Of a stretch of 47,855 bases of DNA, positions 1 to 8,739 are shown one piece after another (the stretch's first letter is position 1; every line of letters starts with the position of its first letter). The stretch comes from Desulfobacula sp. Its GTDB lineage: Bacteria; Desulfobacterota; Desulfobacteria; Desulfobacterales; Desulfobacteraceae. The position numbers and the translations under genes were made by a program. Below the pieces are notes generated by a model. The model was not told where the DNA came from, searched no databases, and saw only the letters and a list, made by a program, of their open reading frames with translations. The DNA lies in the NCBI RefSeq assembly GCF_014237455.1, contig NZ_JABZFL010000058.1:1-47855 (forward strand), read 5' to 3'.

Positions 1-1
1 C

Positions 2-346
2 GTTGAATGGTTTTTTGATAAAAAGGGGAAGAGTGAAGCGCTTGATTTTTTTGAAACTCTTTCTAATGCTCAAAAACGAAAAACATTGATGCTCTTCAAA
101 AGGATTGGTGATTTCGGTAAAATATCTGATATTACAAAATTCCGAAATGAAGGTGAAAAAATATTTGCCTTTAAACCGCAGCCAGATCGGTTTCTATCAT
201 TCTTCTATGTAGGGAAAAAAATTGTAGTCACAAATGGTTTTCGAAAAAAGGCTCAAAAATTGCCCAAAAAAGAAAAGAGCTTAGCGCTAAAAAGAATGAA
301 AAATTATGACTCAAGGGTAACAAATGGAGATTATTATGAAGAATAA
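2..346 (+). CDS. higB: HigB/Gp49-type toxin, 5'-truncated by window edge
   Basis: Probable RelE/HigB-superfamily toxin (phage-derived Gp49-like family); such toxins cleave mRNA on the ribosome. The frame is open from base 2 with no stop, so the true start lies outside the window. The TTG at 86 is internal, because the codons before it also read like protein (VEWFFDKKGKSEALDFFE). Visible family traits are the basic run KKAQKLPKKE near the C-terminus, the preceding ITKFRNEGEKIFAFKPQPDR segment, and the aromatic core FLSFFYVGKKIVVTNGF. The helix-turn-helix antitoxin gene overlaps the 3' end by 11 bp, the toxin-first order typical of HigBA. Family call is fairly firm; the target was not tested. 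Confidence 0.75.
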   Translation, partial: VEWFFDKKGKSEALDFFETLSNAQKRKTLMLFKRIGDFGKISDITKFRNEGEKIFAFKPQPDRFLSFFYVGKKIVVTNGFRKKAQKLPKKEKSLALKRMKNYDSRVTNGDYYEE

Positions 347-638
347 AATGAAGTCAACCTTTGATCGAGTTATGAGTGATTCAGAACAAAAGAAAAAATT
401 TGAAAAAGAATATGTACAATTTCTTTTTTCTGAATTGCTGCTTGAAGCTATGGATGAAGAGCATATGAGCGTAAGGGCACTTTCCAAAGAGTCCGGCATA
501 TCTACCTCTGTAATCCAAAATATGAGATCAATGAAGCCGACTAATATTACCATAAAAACGATGGCATCATTGTTAAAACCATTAGGTTATCAATTGGTAG
601 CTACAAAAGGAAGACGGACTGTAAAATTAACTGCTTAA
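336..638 (+). CDS. higA: HigA-type antitoxin, XRE-like helix-turn-helix protein
   Basis: Probable antitoxin and autorepressor of the upstream HigB-like toxin. It is a 100-residue protein with an N-terminal dimerisation helix and an XRE-type HTH in the middle (MSVRALSKESGISTSVIQNM), followed by TIKTMASLLKPLGYQL, which matches the usual end of the HTH fold in this family. The start at 336 is preferred over the in-frame ATG at 324 because GGAG at 327-330 is well spaced for 336 and overlaps the earlier start. It overlaps the toxin gene by 11 bp, so the two are translationally coupled. A basic C-terminal tail (KGRRTVK) could contact DNA. Confidence 0.78.
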   Translation: MKNKMKSTFDRVMSDSEQKKKFEKEYVQFLFSELLLEAMDEEHMSVRALSKESGISTSVIQNMRSMKPTNITIKTMASLLKPLGYQLVATKGRRTVKLTA

Positions 639-775
639 AACAAATTCTGCTCACGGAAATGTCCGGCCGAGATTGTCCTCAAAAGCCTTGATTGGGCTAA
701 AAGCAAAAAAAAACCACCCTTGTTTTCAAGCGCCCGCTGACAAAAATATTAAAATTTGGGTTCTGTGCTGGGGTC

Positions 776-1546
776 TCAGGTTCTGGCCAGCACCAGTGCA
801 TCAACTTTTTTTGCCCCGTGTTTCAATAATACCCTGGCCGCTTCATTACAGGTTGCGCCGGTGGTAAACACATCATCTATCAAGAGGATGTGTTTATTAT
901 CAATTGTCTTTTGATTAACAACTTTAAATGCATTTTTCAAATTGGATTTCCGCTGTTCAATATCAAAGCCTGTCTGGGGTTGTGTTTTTTTAATTCTGGC
1001 AAGTGCAATCGTATCAATTTCCCATAAAGGCGATTGTTCAAAAACCTGTTGATAGCGCTTCACAAAGTTTCGGATCAGAATAAATGCCTGGTTAAATCCC
1101 CTTTCTCTCAGTTTCTTTTTATGCAGCGGTACCGGCATGATCAGGTCAATCCGGGATATTGCATAGTGGCGTAAAAATGTCTGAAACAACAAATGCTCAA
1201 ACACCTTTGCAACCGACAATTTTGAGTGATATTTAAAAAGGGGGATCGCGTTTTTTATTATGCCTTTATACTCTGCTGCTGCTCTAACCCGGTCAAGTGT
1301 TAAGGGTGTTTTCAGGCAGGCTTCACACACATGATTTTCACTAAAATTATTATAAAACTGAACCCCGCACTTTATGCAAAAGGGCGTGTCAATGGGGTAA
1401 AATCCCAGCGCCATGCAATGATCACAAAAACAGGCCTCCATTGTATGGGATTTAACCGTATCAGGATCAATATAGACACCGCATTTTAAACACTTTAACG
1501 GATATAAAAGCTGTTCAAAAACCCGGATATAGTTTTTAAGTTTCAT
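776..1546 (-). CDS. comF: ComF family phosphoribosyltransferase-like protein
   Basis: 256-residue ComF/GntX family protein; members are linked to DNA uptake or recombination, and their enzymatic role is unclear. Cysteine pairs near the N-terminus (CLKCG, CDHC, CIKCG, CEAC) form zinc-binding knuckles. The C-terminal half is a type I PRTase fold with the PRPP loop ILLIDDVFTTGATC and the upstream PVPLHKKKLRERGFNQA signature. The start overlaps the stop of rlmB by 4 bp, so it is the last gene of the minus-strand operon. Length and motifs are complete. Confidence 0.88.
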   Translation of the reverse strand: MKLKNYIRVFEQLLYPLKCLKCGVYIDPDTVKSHTMEACFCDHCMALGFYPIDTPFCIKCGVQFYNNFSENHVCEACLKTPLTLDRVRAAAEYKGIIKNAIPLFKYHSKLSVAKVFEHLLFQTFLRHYAISRIDLIMPVPLHKKKLRERGFNQAFILIRNFVKRYQQVFEQSPLWEIDTIALARIKKTQPQTGFDIEQRKSNLKNAFKVVNQKTIDNKHILLIDDVFTTGATCNEAARVLLKHGAKKVDALVLART

Positions 1547-2286
1547 GTCCGCTGTCGAAAAGCTTCATACATGGCAATACCGCCTGCCACAGAAGCATTC
1601 AGGGAATTAATATTCCCTTGATTAGGTATGGATAATAAAAAATCACACTCTTTTTTTACAACCGGCCTGATCCCTTTGTGTTCTCCGCCAATAACCAGTG
1701 CAATATTTCCGGTCAGATCCGCATCAAACAATGATGTTTCTCCGTCTGCATCCAGGCCGGATATCCACACCCCGCTTTCTTTCAAGGATCTTAATATGGA
1801 AGCCGTATTGGTGATGGTGTAAATATCGGCATGCTCCATGGCACCGGCTGAACTTCTGGAGACTGTTGAAGAAGGCCCGGCAGATCGGTCTTTTGGGATG
1901 AGAATATAATCAATCCCGGCGCAGAGCGCTGTTCTGATTAATGCCCCAAGATTATGGGGATCTTCAATATTTTCTATAATCAGGATAAAACAAGGGCTCT
2001 CGCTTTCACTGATCATGGTCATCACTTCGGCTGCTTTCTGGACTGGATAAAAAGAAGTCCTGGCGACCAGCCCCTGGTGCTTTGAAAAGTTTGTCATCCT
2101 GTCCAGAAGTTCAGAATCACTATATTCAATCTGAATTTTTCTTTCCCGGGCAAGGGCCTCTATTTTTTCAGCTCTTTTGGGGGATCTTTTTTTTGAAATA
2201 AATATCTTGTAAAATTTCCTTTTCCGGGCTTTCAATGCTTCATACACGGAATGGAACCCAAAAAGAATATCATTTTTCTCTTTCAT
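1543..2286 (-). CDS. rlmB: 23S rRNA (guanosine-2'-O)-methyltransferase, TrmH/RlmB family
   Basis: SPOUT-class RNA 2'-O-methyltransferase, 247 residues, most like RlmB, which methylates G2251 of 23S rRNA using SAM. The N-terminal L30e-like substrate-binding domain begins LFGFHSVYEALKA. The C-terminal knot carries the three TrmH motifs: ENIEDPHNLGALIRTA (motif 1), VIGGEHKGIR (motif 2) and PNQGNINSLNASVAGGIAMYE (motif 3). It overlaps gmk upstream and comF downstream by 4 bp each, which indicates coupled translation. Another TrmH-family target (a tRNA) cannot be excluded from sequence alone. Confidence 0.88.
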   Translation of the reverse strand: MKEKNDILFGFHSVYEALKARKRKFYKIFISKKRSPKRAEKIEALARERKIQIEYSDSELLDRMTNFSKHQGLVARTSFYPVQKAAEVMTMISESESPCFILIIENIEDPHNLGALIRTALCAGIDYILIPKDRSAGPSSTVSRSSAGAMEHADIYTITNTASILRSLKESGVWISGLDADGETSLFDADLTGNIALVIGGEHKGIRPVVKKECDFLLSIPNQGNINSLNASVAGGIAMYEAFRQRT

Positions 2287-2852
2287 GATTGCGCCATCTC
2301 TTTTTCAAAAATAGAGCAAAGGGCTTCTATGGCTTCATCAAGGTCATCATTAACCACCACGTATTGATACAAGTCTTTTTGAACGATTTCTGATTTTGCA
2401 TTCTCAAGGCGTTGGGCAATCACTTGCCTTGAATCAGTCCCACGCTTCTCAAGCCGTTGAGACAAAATCTCAAAAGAGGGAGGCATGATAAATATGGAAA
2501 CCAGATCCGAATTTGATGTCATTATCTGTCCTGCACCCTGGACATCAATATCCAGAAGAAGACTCCGACCTTTTTCAAGGCAGGTTCTTACAAATTCTTT
2601 GGATGTACCATAGTAATTATCATGAACCTTTGCCCATTCAAGCCAGTGATCCAGGGTTATTCTTTGTTCAAACTCCACAGAGGTGATAAAAAAATAATCA
2701 ACGCCCTCCTGTTCATTTCTCCTTGGATTTCTGGTGGTATGGGATACAGAATAAGAAAGGCCTTTAAACCGGTTTAATACCTTTCTTACCAATGTTGTTT
2801 TCCCGGCCCCTGAAGGAGCTGAGATGACAAACAGCTTTCCAATGCCAGACAT
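2283..2852 (-). CDS. gmk: Guanylate kinase
   Basis: Cytosolic guanylate kinase (GMP + ATP to GDP + ADP). 189 residues, slightly short of the usual 200-210. The P-loop is SAPSGAGKTT (residues 11-20). The GMP-binding signature SVSHTTRNPRRNEQEGVDYFF and the LLDIDVQGA segment (ending where the family has G-A-x-Q) are present. The partner gene rpoZ, often found next to gmk, is not adjacent; a RemA-like gene sits 4 bp upstream instead, a common arrangement. Confidence 0.93.
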   Translation of the reverse strand: MSGIGKLFVISAPSGAGKTTLVRKVLNRFKGLSYSVSHTTRNPRRNEQEGVDYFFITSVEFEQRITLDHWLEWAKVHDNYYGTSKEFVRTCLEKGRSLLLDIDVQGAGQIMTSNSDLVSIFIMPPSFEILSQRLEKRGTDSRQVIAQRLENAKSEIVQKDLYQYVVVNDDLDEAIEALCSIFEKEMAQS

Positions 2853-2856
2853 GGAA

Positions 2857-3117
2857 TTATTCTTCTTCCTGATTCATCAGGGATTCAAATTTGTTGGAAA
2901 GGGTCTCAGCCTGGGTCATGGAAAGAATGACATGGTTGCTTTCCATGATGATCATTGCCCTGGTCTTTCTGCCGTGGGTCACATCAATCAGGCGTTTTTC
3001 CTCCCTGGCCTCATCCTTGACCCGTTTCATGGGAGATGAATTGGGAGACAAAATTGCCACAACTTTTCCCGCCACCACCGTGTTTCCAAACCCTATAGTT
3101 AAAAGAGGCTGTTCCAT
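2857..3117 (-). CDS. remA: RemA-like DUF370 DNA-binding regulator
   Basis: 86-residue protein of the DUF370/RemA family. The Bacillus member activates biofilm-matrix genes by binding DNA as a ring-shaped oligomer; in other phyla the role is unknown. Family marks visible here are LLTIGFGNTVVAGKVVAI near the N-terminus, ILSPNSSPMKR, and the conserved DVTHGRKTRAMIIMESNHVILS core including the RKTR motif. It lies between yicC and gmk with 4 bp to gmk, an order widely conserved in bacteria. Function beyond family membership is inference. Confidence 0.85.
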   Translation of the reverse strand: MEQPLLTIGFGNTVVAGKVVAILSPNSSPMKRVKDEAREEKRLIDVTHGRKTRAMIIMESNHVILSMTQAETLSNKFESLMNQEEE

Positions 3118-3146
3118 TAATTAATCCTTCTTAATTATAAATAATA

Positions 3147-4028
3147 TTACTCAATATTTTGTACCTGTTCCCTGATCTTTTCAAGCTCTGATTTCAGATC
3201 AACCACCATATGGGACAAAGACGCATTCCCTGCTTTTGATCCGATGGTGTTAAATTCCCTGTTAAATTCCTGAATTAAAAAGTTGAGTTTTCTGCCTTGG
3301 GAATCATCTGAATCAAGAATATCTCTGAACTGTTTAATATGACTGTAAAGTCGGACAATCTCTTCTGACACATCACTCTTGTCAGCTAAAATGGCCGCCT
3401 CCTGCGAAATCCTGACAGGATCGAGTCCTTCTGTATCAGAGGTCAGATAGGATATTTTTTCCATGAGCCTCTGCTTATAAATCAAGGGGATTTTAGCGGC
3501 ATCTTTTTCAATCTGGTTTAAATTGCCTTCAATATAATCAATCCTTACTGTCAAATCCGAAAAAAGATTTTTCCCTTCCTCTCTGCGCATGAGATCCAGA
3601 TGGGTGCTGGCAGTCTCAACAGCCGACCCTATTGCCTTCCACAGGCTTTCCAAATCCTGCTCCTTTTTGGAAGGAACAATCACATTCCTGGCGGATAAAA
3701 TATTTTCCATGGTGATGTCAACCGACAGGTTTAAGTCCTCTTTTATCTTTTTTAATGCCTGGTAATAGGCGGTTGCCTTTACCTCATCCACTTCAAACTG
3801 ATCTAGGTCCTTTGCATCATCCTGGATAGACAGCCTGATCTCAATTCTTCCCCGGCCATGGATTTTAGCAATAATCTTTTTAATATCCTCTTCAAATACC
3901 TGGCAGGATTCTGGACAATAAAACGCCATATCAAGATGCCGTGAATTATAAGAACGGATGGTGACATCGGCTGTGGTGGTGTCGTGCGTTTTTGAAGATC
4001 GCGAAAAAGCGGTCATACTTTTAATCAT
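3147..4028 (-). CDS. yicC: YicC family endoribonuclease-like protein
   Basis: 293-residue YicC/DUF1732 family protein. E. coli YicC has been described as an endoribonuclease involved in small-RNA turnover. The N-terminal signature is MIKSMTAFSR followed by the RSYNSRHLDM stretch; the C-terminal DUF1732 block (KLNFLIQEFNREFNTIGSKA) is intact. The family's usual position beside gmk is kept here. The start overlaps the end of the DUF4416 gene by 4 bp. Confidence 0.88.
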   Translation of the reverse strand: MIKSMTAFSRSSKTHDTTTADVTIRSYNSRHLDMAFYCPESCQVFEEDIKKIIAKIHGRGRIEIRLSIQDDAKDLDQFEVDEVKATAYYQALKKIKEDLNLSVDITMENILSARNVIVPSKKEQDLESLWKAIGSAVETASTHLDLMRREEGKNLFSDLTVRIDYIEGNLNQIEKDAAKIPLIYKQRLMEKISYLTSDTEGLDPVRISQEAAILADKSDVSEEIVRLYSHIKQFRDILDSDDSQGRKLNFLIQEFNREFNTIGSKAGNASLSHMVVDLKSELEKIREQVQNIE

Positions 4029-4567
4029 TTTTTTCCTTTACTTGCCTTTAAATCCAAAAGATATTTATCTCTAACCTTTGATAAAAATGAGAGCATATTT
4101 TGTGATGCATAATCCGGATATGTCCACTCTAAAGTTTTAAAGCCCTCTTTTTTTGAATACATTAATGTCAGGTCTGCATAAATTTTTCGGCCAATATAAA
4201 TTCTGTGGGAATATTCTTTCCCTGTTGCCAGGATAAACCGCGAGGAGACAAGATATCCCGGATCAATATTGACTGCCCGCTTCCCTGAAATTTCAAACCG
4301 GTTTTCAATTTCATTGGTCTTCTCTTTAATTAAGGACAGCTCATCCTGGGCAATCAGATTTTTAAATGCAAACACCTTTCGAAACAAAGGAGACCCCATT
4401 TCCCTGTAATAATAATTGGTATAATCAAAATCAAGCCAGCGGCTGATAATATCCACGGGGCCACAAACTTCTTCAAGCATGGGAAAAAACTTTTCAAGAT
4501 AAGCCTTGCTGTTCATGAAACAGCTGACAACCAGTTTTGCAGGATCTGGATTTTTCGGAATACTCAT
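4025..4567 (-). CDS. DUF4416 family protein
   Basis: 180-residue protein recognised as DUF4416, a family of unknown function seen mainly in deltaproteobacteria and Nitrospirae. Visible traits are the PAKLVVSCFM start, an FDYTNYYYREMG motif, IDPGYLVSSRFILAT in the middle and a terminal Tyr/Trp-rich strand (EWTYPDYAS). There is no signal peptide or membrane segment. It starts 3 bp after the amber stop of the Trm112-like gene and in the same frame, so the two could be translationally coupled. No function is assigned. Confidence 0.75.
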   Translation of the reverse strand: MSIPKNPDPAKLVVSCFMNSKAYLEKFFPMLEEVCGPVDIISRWLDFDYTNYYYREMGSPLFRKVFAFKNLIAQDELSLIKEKTNEIENRFEISGKRAVNIDPGYLVSSRFILATGKEYSHRIYIGRKIYADLTLMYSKKEGFKTLEWTYPDYASQNMLSFLSKVRDKYLLDLKASKGKK

Positions 4568-4570
4568 CGG

Positions 4571-4738
4571 CTACAGCGGCTTTGCCTCATCAATCAGCAT
4601 AATGGGGATATCATCTTTTATTTCATATAAAAGGGCACACGCGTCACAGACCAGCCCGTCTTTTTTTATATTCAAATGAATCTCACCCTTGCATTTGGGG
4701 CAAACCAATATTTCCAATAATTCCTCAGAAACTGCCAT
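4571..4738 (-). CDS. Trm112/YcaR-like small zinc-ribbon protein
   Basis: A 55-residue ORF with the Trm112-like (UPF0434) signature. The start MAVSEELLEILVCPKCKG carries the CPxC knuckle, and a second pair follows as CDAC (residues 31-34). The tail YEIKDDIPIMLIDEA is the usual family ending. Trm112 proteins stabilise methyltransferases in eukaryotes and archaea; the bacterial role is not settled. YcaR-like genes often neighbour lipid A genes (lpxK, kdsB), which fits the adjacent msbA 11 bp upstream. It ends in TAG, directly before the DUF4416 start. Confidence 0.85.
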   Translation of the reverse strand: MAVSEELLEILVCPKCKGEIHLNIKKDGLVCDACALLYEIKDDIPIMLIDEAKPL

Positions 4739-4749
4739 TGTTTTCTCCT

Positions 4750-6513
4750 TTAATTATTCGAACCTCTAACAGTCTGCATGGCCTGAAGTTTAAAATACTC
4801 TCCTTTTGCGGCCATTAACTCATCATGGGTCCCTTCTTCTTTTATGGACCCGTTTTTCAACAAAATGATCCGGGAGGCATAATCAATTGTGGACAACCTG
4901 TGAGCGATTACAAAAGATGTTCTGCCTTGCATCAGGTTTTCCAAAGCCTTCTGGACCACCCTTTCGGCTTGTGAATCCAATGCAGAAGTTGCTTCATCCA
5001 GTATAAGAATCGGTGCATCCTTGATCAAGGCCCTTGCAATACAAAGCCGCTGTTTTTCTCCCCCGGAAAGTCTGGAACCCAGCTCACCGATAATGGTATC
5101 AAATCCCTTAGGAAACCCTTGGATGAAATCATAGGCATAAGCTGCCTTTGCCGCCTTTTCTATCTCAAGATCCGTGGCATCCATTTTGCCGTATCGGATA
5201 TTATCTTTCACAGATTCGTTAAAAAGAATCGGTTCCTGGGTCACAATGGAAATATGATCCCTCAATGACATGATCGAAAAATCTTTAATATCTTTTCCTC
5301 CGATCAACACGGCCCCTCCGGTGACATCATACAGCCGGGGCACAAGATTGACAAGACTGGTTTTTCCTCCTCCACTCATCCCCACAAGGGCCAGGACTTC
5401 TCCGGGCGCCACTTTTAAATTGATATCATTTAATGCTGGCGCCTCGTTATCATTATAGGAAAAACTGACATGGTCGAATTCAACATCAAAGATGCTTTTT
5501 GTGAGAATTTCAGGATTTTCCTTTTCTATAATGGAAGACTCTTTTTCCAAAACATCAAATATCCTTGTAGCTGCGGCTACACCTTCCTGAATAGTATTGT
5601 TCAGCCCGGATATTTTTTTTACCGGATCATAGAGCATCATCACAGCGGTGAGAAACGAAAAAAAAGTTCCCGGTGTTGATGTTCCGTTAATGACCCGGAG
5701 GCCGCCAAACCAGATAATAAATGCAATGCCAAGTCCGCCTAAAAATTCCATGACAGGAGAGGACAATGCCCTGGCAACGACTTTTTTCATCTCAAACCTG
5801 AAAAGTATTTTTGTTTTCTCTTTAAATCGTTCCTTTTCAAATGCCTGTAGATTAAAAATCTTGATAATCTTACTGCCGGTAAATGTTTCATGCAGAAATG
5901 AATTCAAGTCCGCCATGGTCTCCTGAGTCCCTGTGGAAAATTTTCTAACCCGCCTGCCAAACAGAACAATGGGATAAAAAGCCAGGGGCAGAACGACAAA
6001 GGCACCCAATGCCAATTGCCAGTCCCGGTAAAAAATAACAAACAAAAAAGCAATCACTGAAAAGGAATCCCTGAACACGTTAATCACTGCCGTTGAAACC
6101 ATGCCTTTAACAATGTTCACGTCATTTGTTATACGGGACATTAACGCCCCTGTTTTTTCTTTATGAATAAAGGAGATAGGAAGATCGGTAATCTTTTCAT
6201 ACAAAGATTCCCTGAAAAACCGGATAATCTTTTCCCCGATATAATTCATCAAATATTCAGACCCGTACGAGCCCGCGCCTTTTAAGAAAAAAATAAGGAT
6301 GGCGATCCCGGGGATCAATAAAAGCATGTCCCTGTTCTGATTGATAAAGATGTCGTCCATGACCGGCTTGACCATAAGCGCCATGGCACCGTTTGCACCA
6401 GCCACAACGACCATGCAGAAAGCGGCCAGTAAAAGCCTTTTCCGGTATATAGAAACAAGAGAGATGATCTTTTTGCGCCGTGATCTGGATAATTTCAGAT
6501 TTTTCTTTTCCAT
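4750..6513 (-). CDS. msbA: Lipid A export ABC transporter MsbA-like
   Basis: Half-size ABC exporter of about 587 residues: an N-terminal six-helix membrane domain and a C-terminal ATPase. It probably flips lipid A-core across the inner membrane. The ATPase has Walker A GMSGGGKT (K about residue 384), signature LSGGEKQRL, Walker B ILILDEATSALD and the H-loop IAHRLST. The start at 6513 (MEKKNLKLSR) is preferred: AAGG lies just upstream and this removes a 24-residue extension unlike the family. The gene is divergent from waaA, the Kdo transferase, which supports the lipid A assignment over a generic multidrug exporter. First gene of the minus-strand operon. Confidence 0.85.
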   Translation of the reverse strand: MEKKNLKLSRSRRKKIISLVSIYRKRLLLAAFCMVVVAGANGAMALMVKPVMDDIFINQNRDMLLLIPGIAILIFFLKGAGSYGSEYLMNYIGEKIIRFFRESLYEKITDLPISFIHKEKTGALMSRITNDVNIVKGMVSTAVINVFRDSFSVIAFLFVIFYRDWQLALGAFVVLPLAFYPIVLFGRRVRKFSTGTQETMADLNSFLHETFTGSKIIKIFNLQAFEKERFKEKTKILFRFEMKKVVARALSSPVMEFLGGLGIAFIIWFGGLRVINGTSTPGTFFSFLTAVMMLYDPVKKISGLNNTIQEGVAAATRIFDVLEKESSIIEKENPEILTKSIFDVEFDHVSFSYNDNEAPALNDINLKVAPGEVLALVGMSGGGKTSLVNLVPRLYDVTGGAVLIGGKDIKDFSIMSLRDHISIVTQEPILFNESVKDNIRYGKMDATDLEIEKAAKAAYAYDFIQGFPKGFDTIIGELGSRLSGGEKQRLCIARALIKDAPILILDEATSALDSQAERVVQKALENLMQGRTSFVIAHRLSTIDYASRIILLKNGSIKEEGTHDELMAAKGEYFKLQAMQTVRGSNN

Positions 6514-6560
6514 AAACCTTAATTTATTATACCAAGAGGTATTGTCAATATTTAAAAAAA

Positions 6561-7858
6561 ATGAAAGCATATGTCCCCATGACAAAGAATGCCTTTATAC
6601 TCAATTTTTTCAAACTTTACAATATGCTCTGGAGCATAAGCATTCCTTTTCTTAAGAAAAACAACCGTCTGAAATCCGGTTTTAAAAACCGATCACTTCA
6701 TTCCACCACACAAAGGCTGACATCTGGATTCAGGCTGCTTCTGCAGGCGAAGCCTACCTTGCTGTCAATATCCTCCAAACGCTTGAACCAAAAACAAAGG
6801 CAACGGTCTTAGCCACCTCCACAACATCCCAGGGGCTTGATATTTTAAAAACCGGATTAACCGGGAACAATCTCAGTAAATTTATTGATCTTAAAATAGA
6901 GTGGTTTCCTTTTGATATGCCTGTAACCATTAAGAAAGCTGTAAAAACCATCAATCCTTGTATCATGGTGCTGCTTGAAACAGAAATCTGGCCTGCCCTG
7001 TTCTATTATCTGAAGCAGAACAAGAGCAAAATTTTTATCATAAATGCAAGGCTTTCTAAAAAAAATTTTACACATTATCTGAAAACAAAATTTTTATGGG
7101 AACACCTGGCACCGGATTATATTCTTGCAACTTCCAGGCAGGATGCCAAAAGATACCAGCAAATTTTCGAACAAGTAACGGTTAATACTATGCCGAACAT
7201 CAAGTTTGAATCCATTGGAACGAATACTTCTGATTCCAAACCCCTGGACCAAATAAAAAAGATTCTCCCCCACACCTTGCCACTGACCATTCTGGCATCT
7301 GTCAGGAAACAGGAAGAAAAAGACGTTATCCTTATATTAAAAAAAATTTTGAGGGCGTTCCCCGGCCAGGTGGTGGCCGTATTCCCCAAGCATATGCACA
7401 GGATCAATACCTGGAAAAAACGCTTAACTTCCCAAAATTTAAACTTTCACTTAAGATCCGGGATAACTTCCCCCCTGACCAGCCCGGGAATCATTTTATG
7501 GGATACATTTGGAGAACTTAAAACCGCCTATGGTTTTGCTTCGGTTGTCTTTGTCGGCGGCAGTCTGAAACCAATGGGCGGGCAGAACTTCATTGAACCG
7601 GCCATTGAGGATGCCGTCACTGTCACAGGCCCTTATTATGATGATTTTGCCTGGATAAAAAACGACATCTTTAAAAAAGGTGTGGTCATTAAAAAAGACA
7701 ATTGGAAAACAATAGCCGAAACAATCATTAACGCCCTTGAAGTCCCTGTCAACAGATCAGATCGTAAACGGCTGGCCCGAGAATTTATCGAATCAAATCA
7801 GGGTGGCACAGAGAAGGTCTGCAATAAAATTTTAAAATCCTTTGACGGATATATGTGA
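6561..7858 (+). pseudogene. waaA: 3-deoxy-manno-octulosonic acid transferase (WaaA/KdtA), frame broken
   Basis: GT30-family Kdo transferase, which adds Kdo to lipid IVA at the inner membrane. The N-terminal part (FFKLYNMLWSISIPFLKKNN) is read in the frame starting at 6561. From about 6719 the protein continues in another frame with DIWIQAASAGEA (the AASxGE catalytic motif), LLETEIWPAL, ATSRQDAKRY and GGSLKPMGGQNFIEPA, ending at 7858. The downstream frame has a TAA at 6683, so the switch must fall between about 6686 and 6717 and equals one missing base. Full length would be about 430 residues, normal for the family. Kdo transferase is usually essential, so a sequencing error is a serious alternative to a real mutation. 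Confidence 0.8.
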
Positions 7859-8033
7859 TTGGTATATATTTAATACAATCAAACTGATAGTTCCACTCTT
7901 TTTTAATTTGATTTCTTCTGTACCATTCAGCTCTTTTGTTTCTACATCTCTTTTCAACCCTGAATTTTTTGTTTATCAGGCACCAAGGTATTCATGCGGT
8001 GCTATTTTATAATCCAAAGGGAAGGAGGCATTT

Positions 8034-8651
8034 ATGGAAAATCATACCATTTATTATGACACGATTGTCCGGTTAACAACTGCCATTTCTCAGTGCAGAG
8101 ACCCGGAAGAAGTGGCCCTTATGGCGGCAGAGAGTGTCAAAACGGCATTCAATGCAAAAGGCTGCTCGATATTTTTGGTAGACAGAGGAACCCGTGAGCT
8201 GGGCCTTGTTGCATCATCCGGTTTAAGCTCTGAGTACCTGAACAAAGGGCCGATCCATTTCATGCAGACGATCAGGGAAGCAAAAGATGCCATCCCCATT
8301 GCTATTTATGATGTAACGGACGATCCTAGAATCCAATATCCCACAGCAGCCAAAAAAGAAGGTATCTCTTCTTTGTTGGGCGTCCCCATTATCAGCCACA
8401 ATAAAATCATTGGTGCACTACGTGTTTATACAGCTAACCCCTGGGAATTTTCCTTTAACGATATCACCCTTGCCCAGGCCGTTGCATTGATATGCGGTAT
8501 GGCCATGGACATGTGCAGAATGTACAAAGGCTATAAAACAAGTATAGAGATTCTTAAAAACATGAGGGGAAAAGATACCTATGGTTCAAAAAAATGGACG
8601 CCCCATGAAGGGGTTCCCAAAAGCGTTGACCCGTCAATCTGCGATTATTAA
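8034..8651 (+). CDS. Stand-alone GAF domain protein
   Basis: 205-residue soluble protein consisting almost entirely of one GAF domain (about residues 20-165: MAAESVKTAFNAKGCSIFLV, then KEGISSLLGVPIISHNKIIGALRVYT). There is no output domain; the C-terminal 40 residues are polar and probably unstructured. A strong ribosome-binding site (AAGGAGG) precedes the ATG. GAF domains bind small ligands or serve as dimer modules, but ligand and partner are unknown. A convergent terminator-like hairpin follows. No neighbour suggests a pathway. Confidence 0.8.
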   Translation: MENHTIYYDTIVRLTTAISQCRDPEEVALMAAESVKTAFNAKGCSIFLVDRGTRELGLVASSGLSSEYLNKGPIHFMQTIREAKDAIPIAIYDVTDDPRIQYPTAAKKEGISSLLGVPIISHNKIIGALRVYTANPWEFSFNDITLAQAVALICGMAMDMCRMYKGYKTSIEILKNMRGKDTYGSKKWTPHEGVPKSVDPSICDY

Positions 8652-8671
8652 AAACTTAATCAGCTAATTAT

Positions 8672-8713
8672 CCTTCCAGGCAGCTTGCAAATGACCCTTA
8701 AGCTGCCTGAAGG
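8672..8713. terminator. Hairpin between convergent GAF gene and gpsA
   Basis: Left arm 8672-8686 (CCTTCCAGGCAGCTT) pairs with right arm 8700-8713 (AAGCTGCCTGAAGG) with a single bulged C and a 13-nt loop. A T-run (8731-8736) follows only after about 17 nt, so Rho-independent termination of the plus-strand gene is plausible but not textbook. Its place between convergent genes fits a shared terminator. Confidence 0.6.
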
Positions 8714-8739
8714 CCTGCCAAATGAATGGATTTTTTAAA

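Noticed and set aside
673-867. Plus-strand 64-codon ORF overlapping the comF end
   Set aside because: No ribosome-binding site, odd composition and mostly antisense to comF; it is a shadow frame.
6526-6548. Minus-strand TTGACA and TATAAT upstream of msbA
   Set aside because: The spacer is only 11 bp, and the -10 box lies about 13 bp before the ATG, leaving no room for a leader with the ribosome-binding site.
6681-6690. Programmed -1 frameshifting in waaA at TTTAAAAAC
   Set aside because: The heptamer does not fit X-XXY-YYZ in the reading frame, and the family is not known to use frameshifting; a sequencing error or mutation is simpler.
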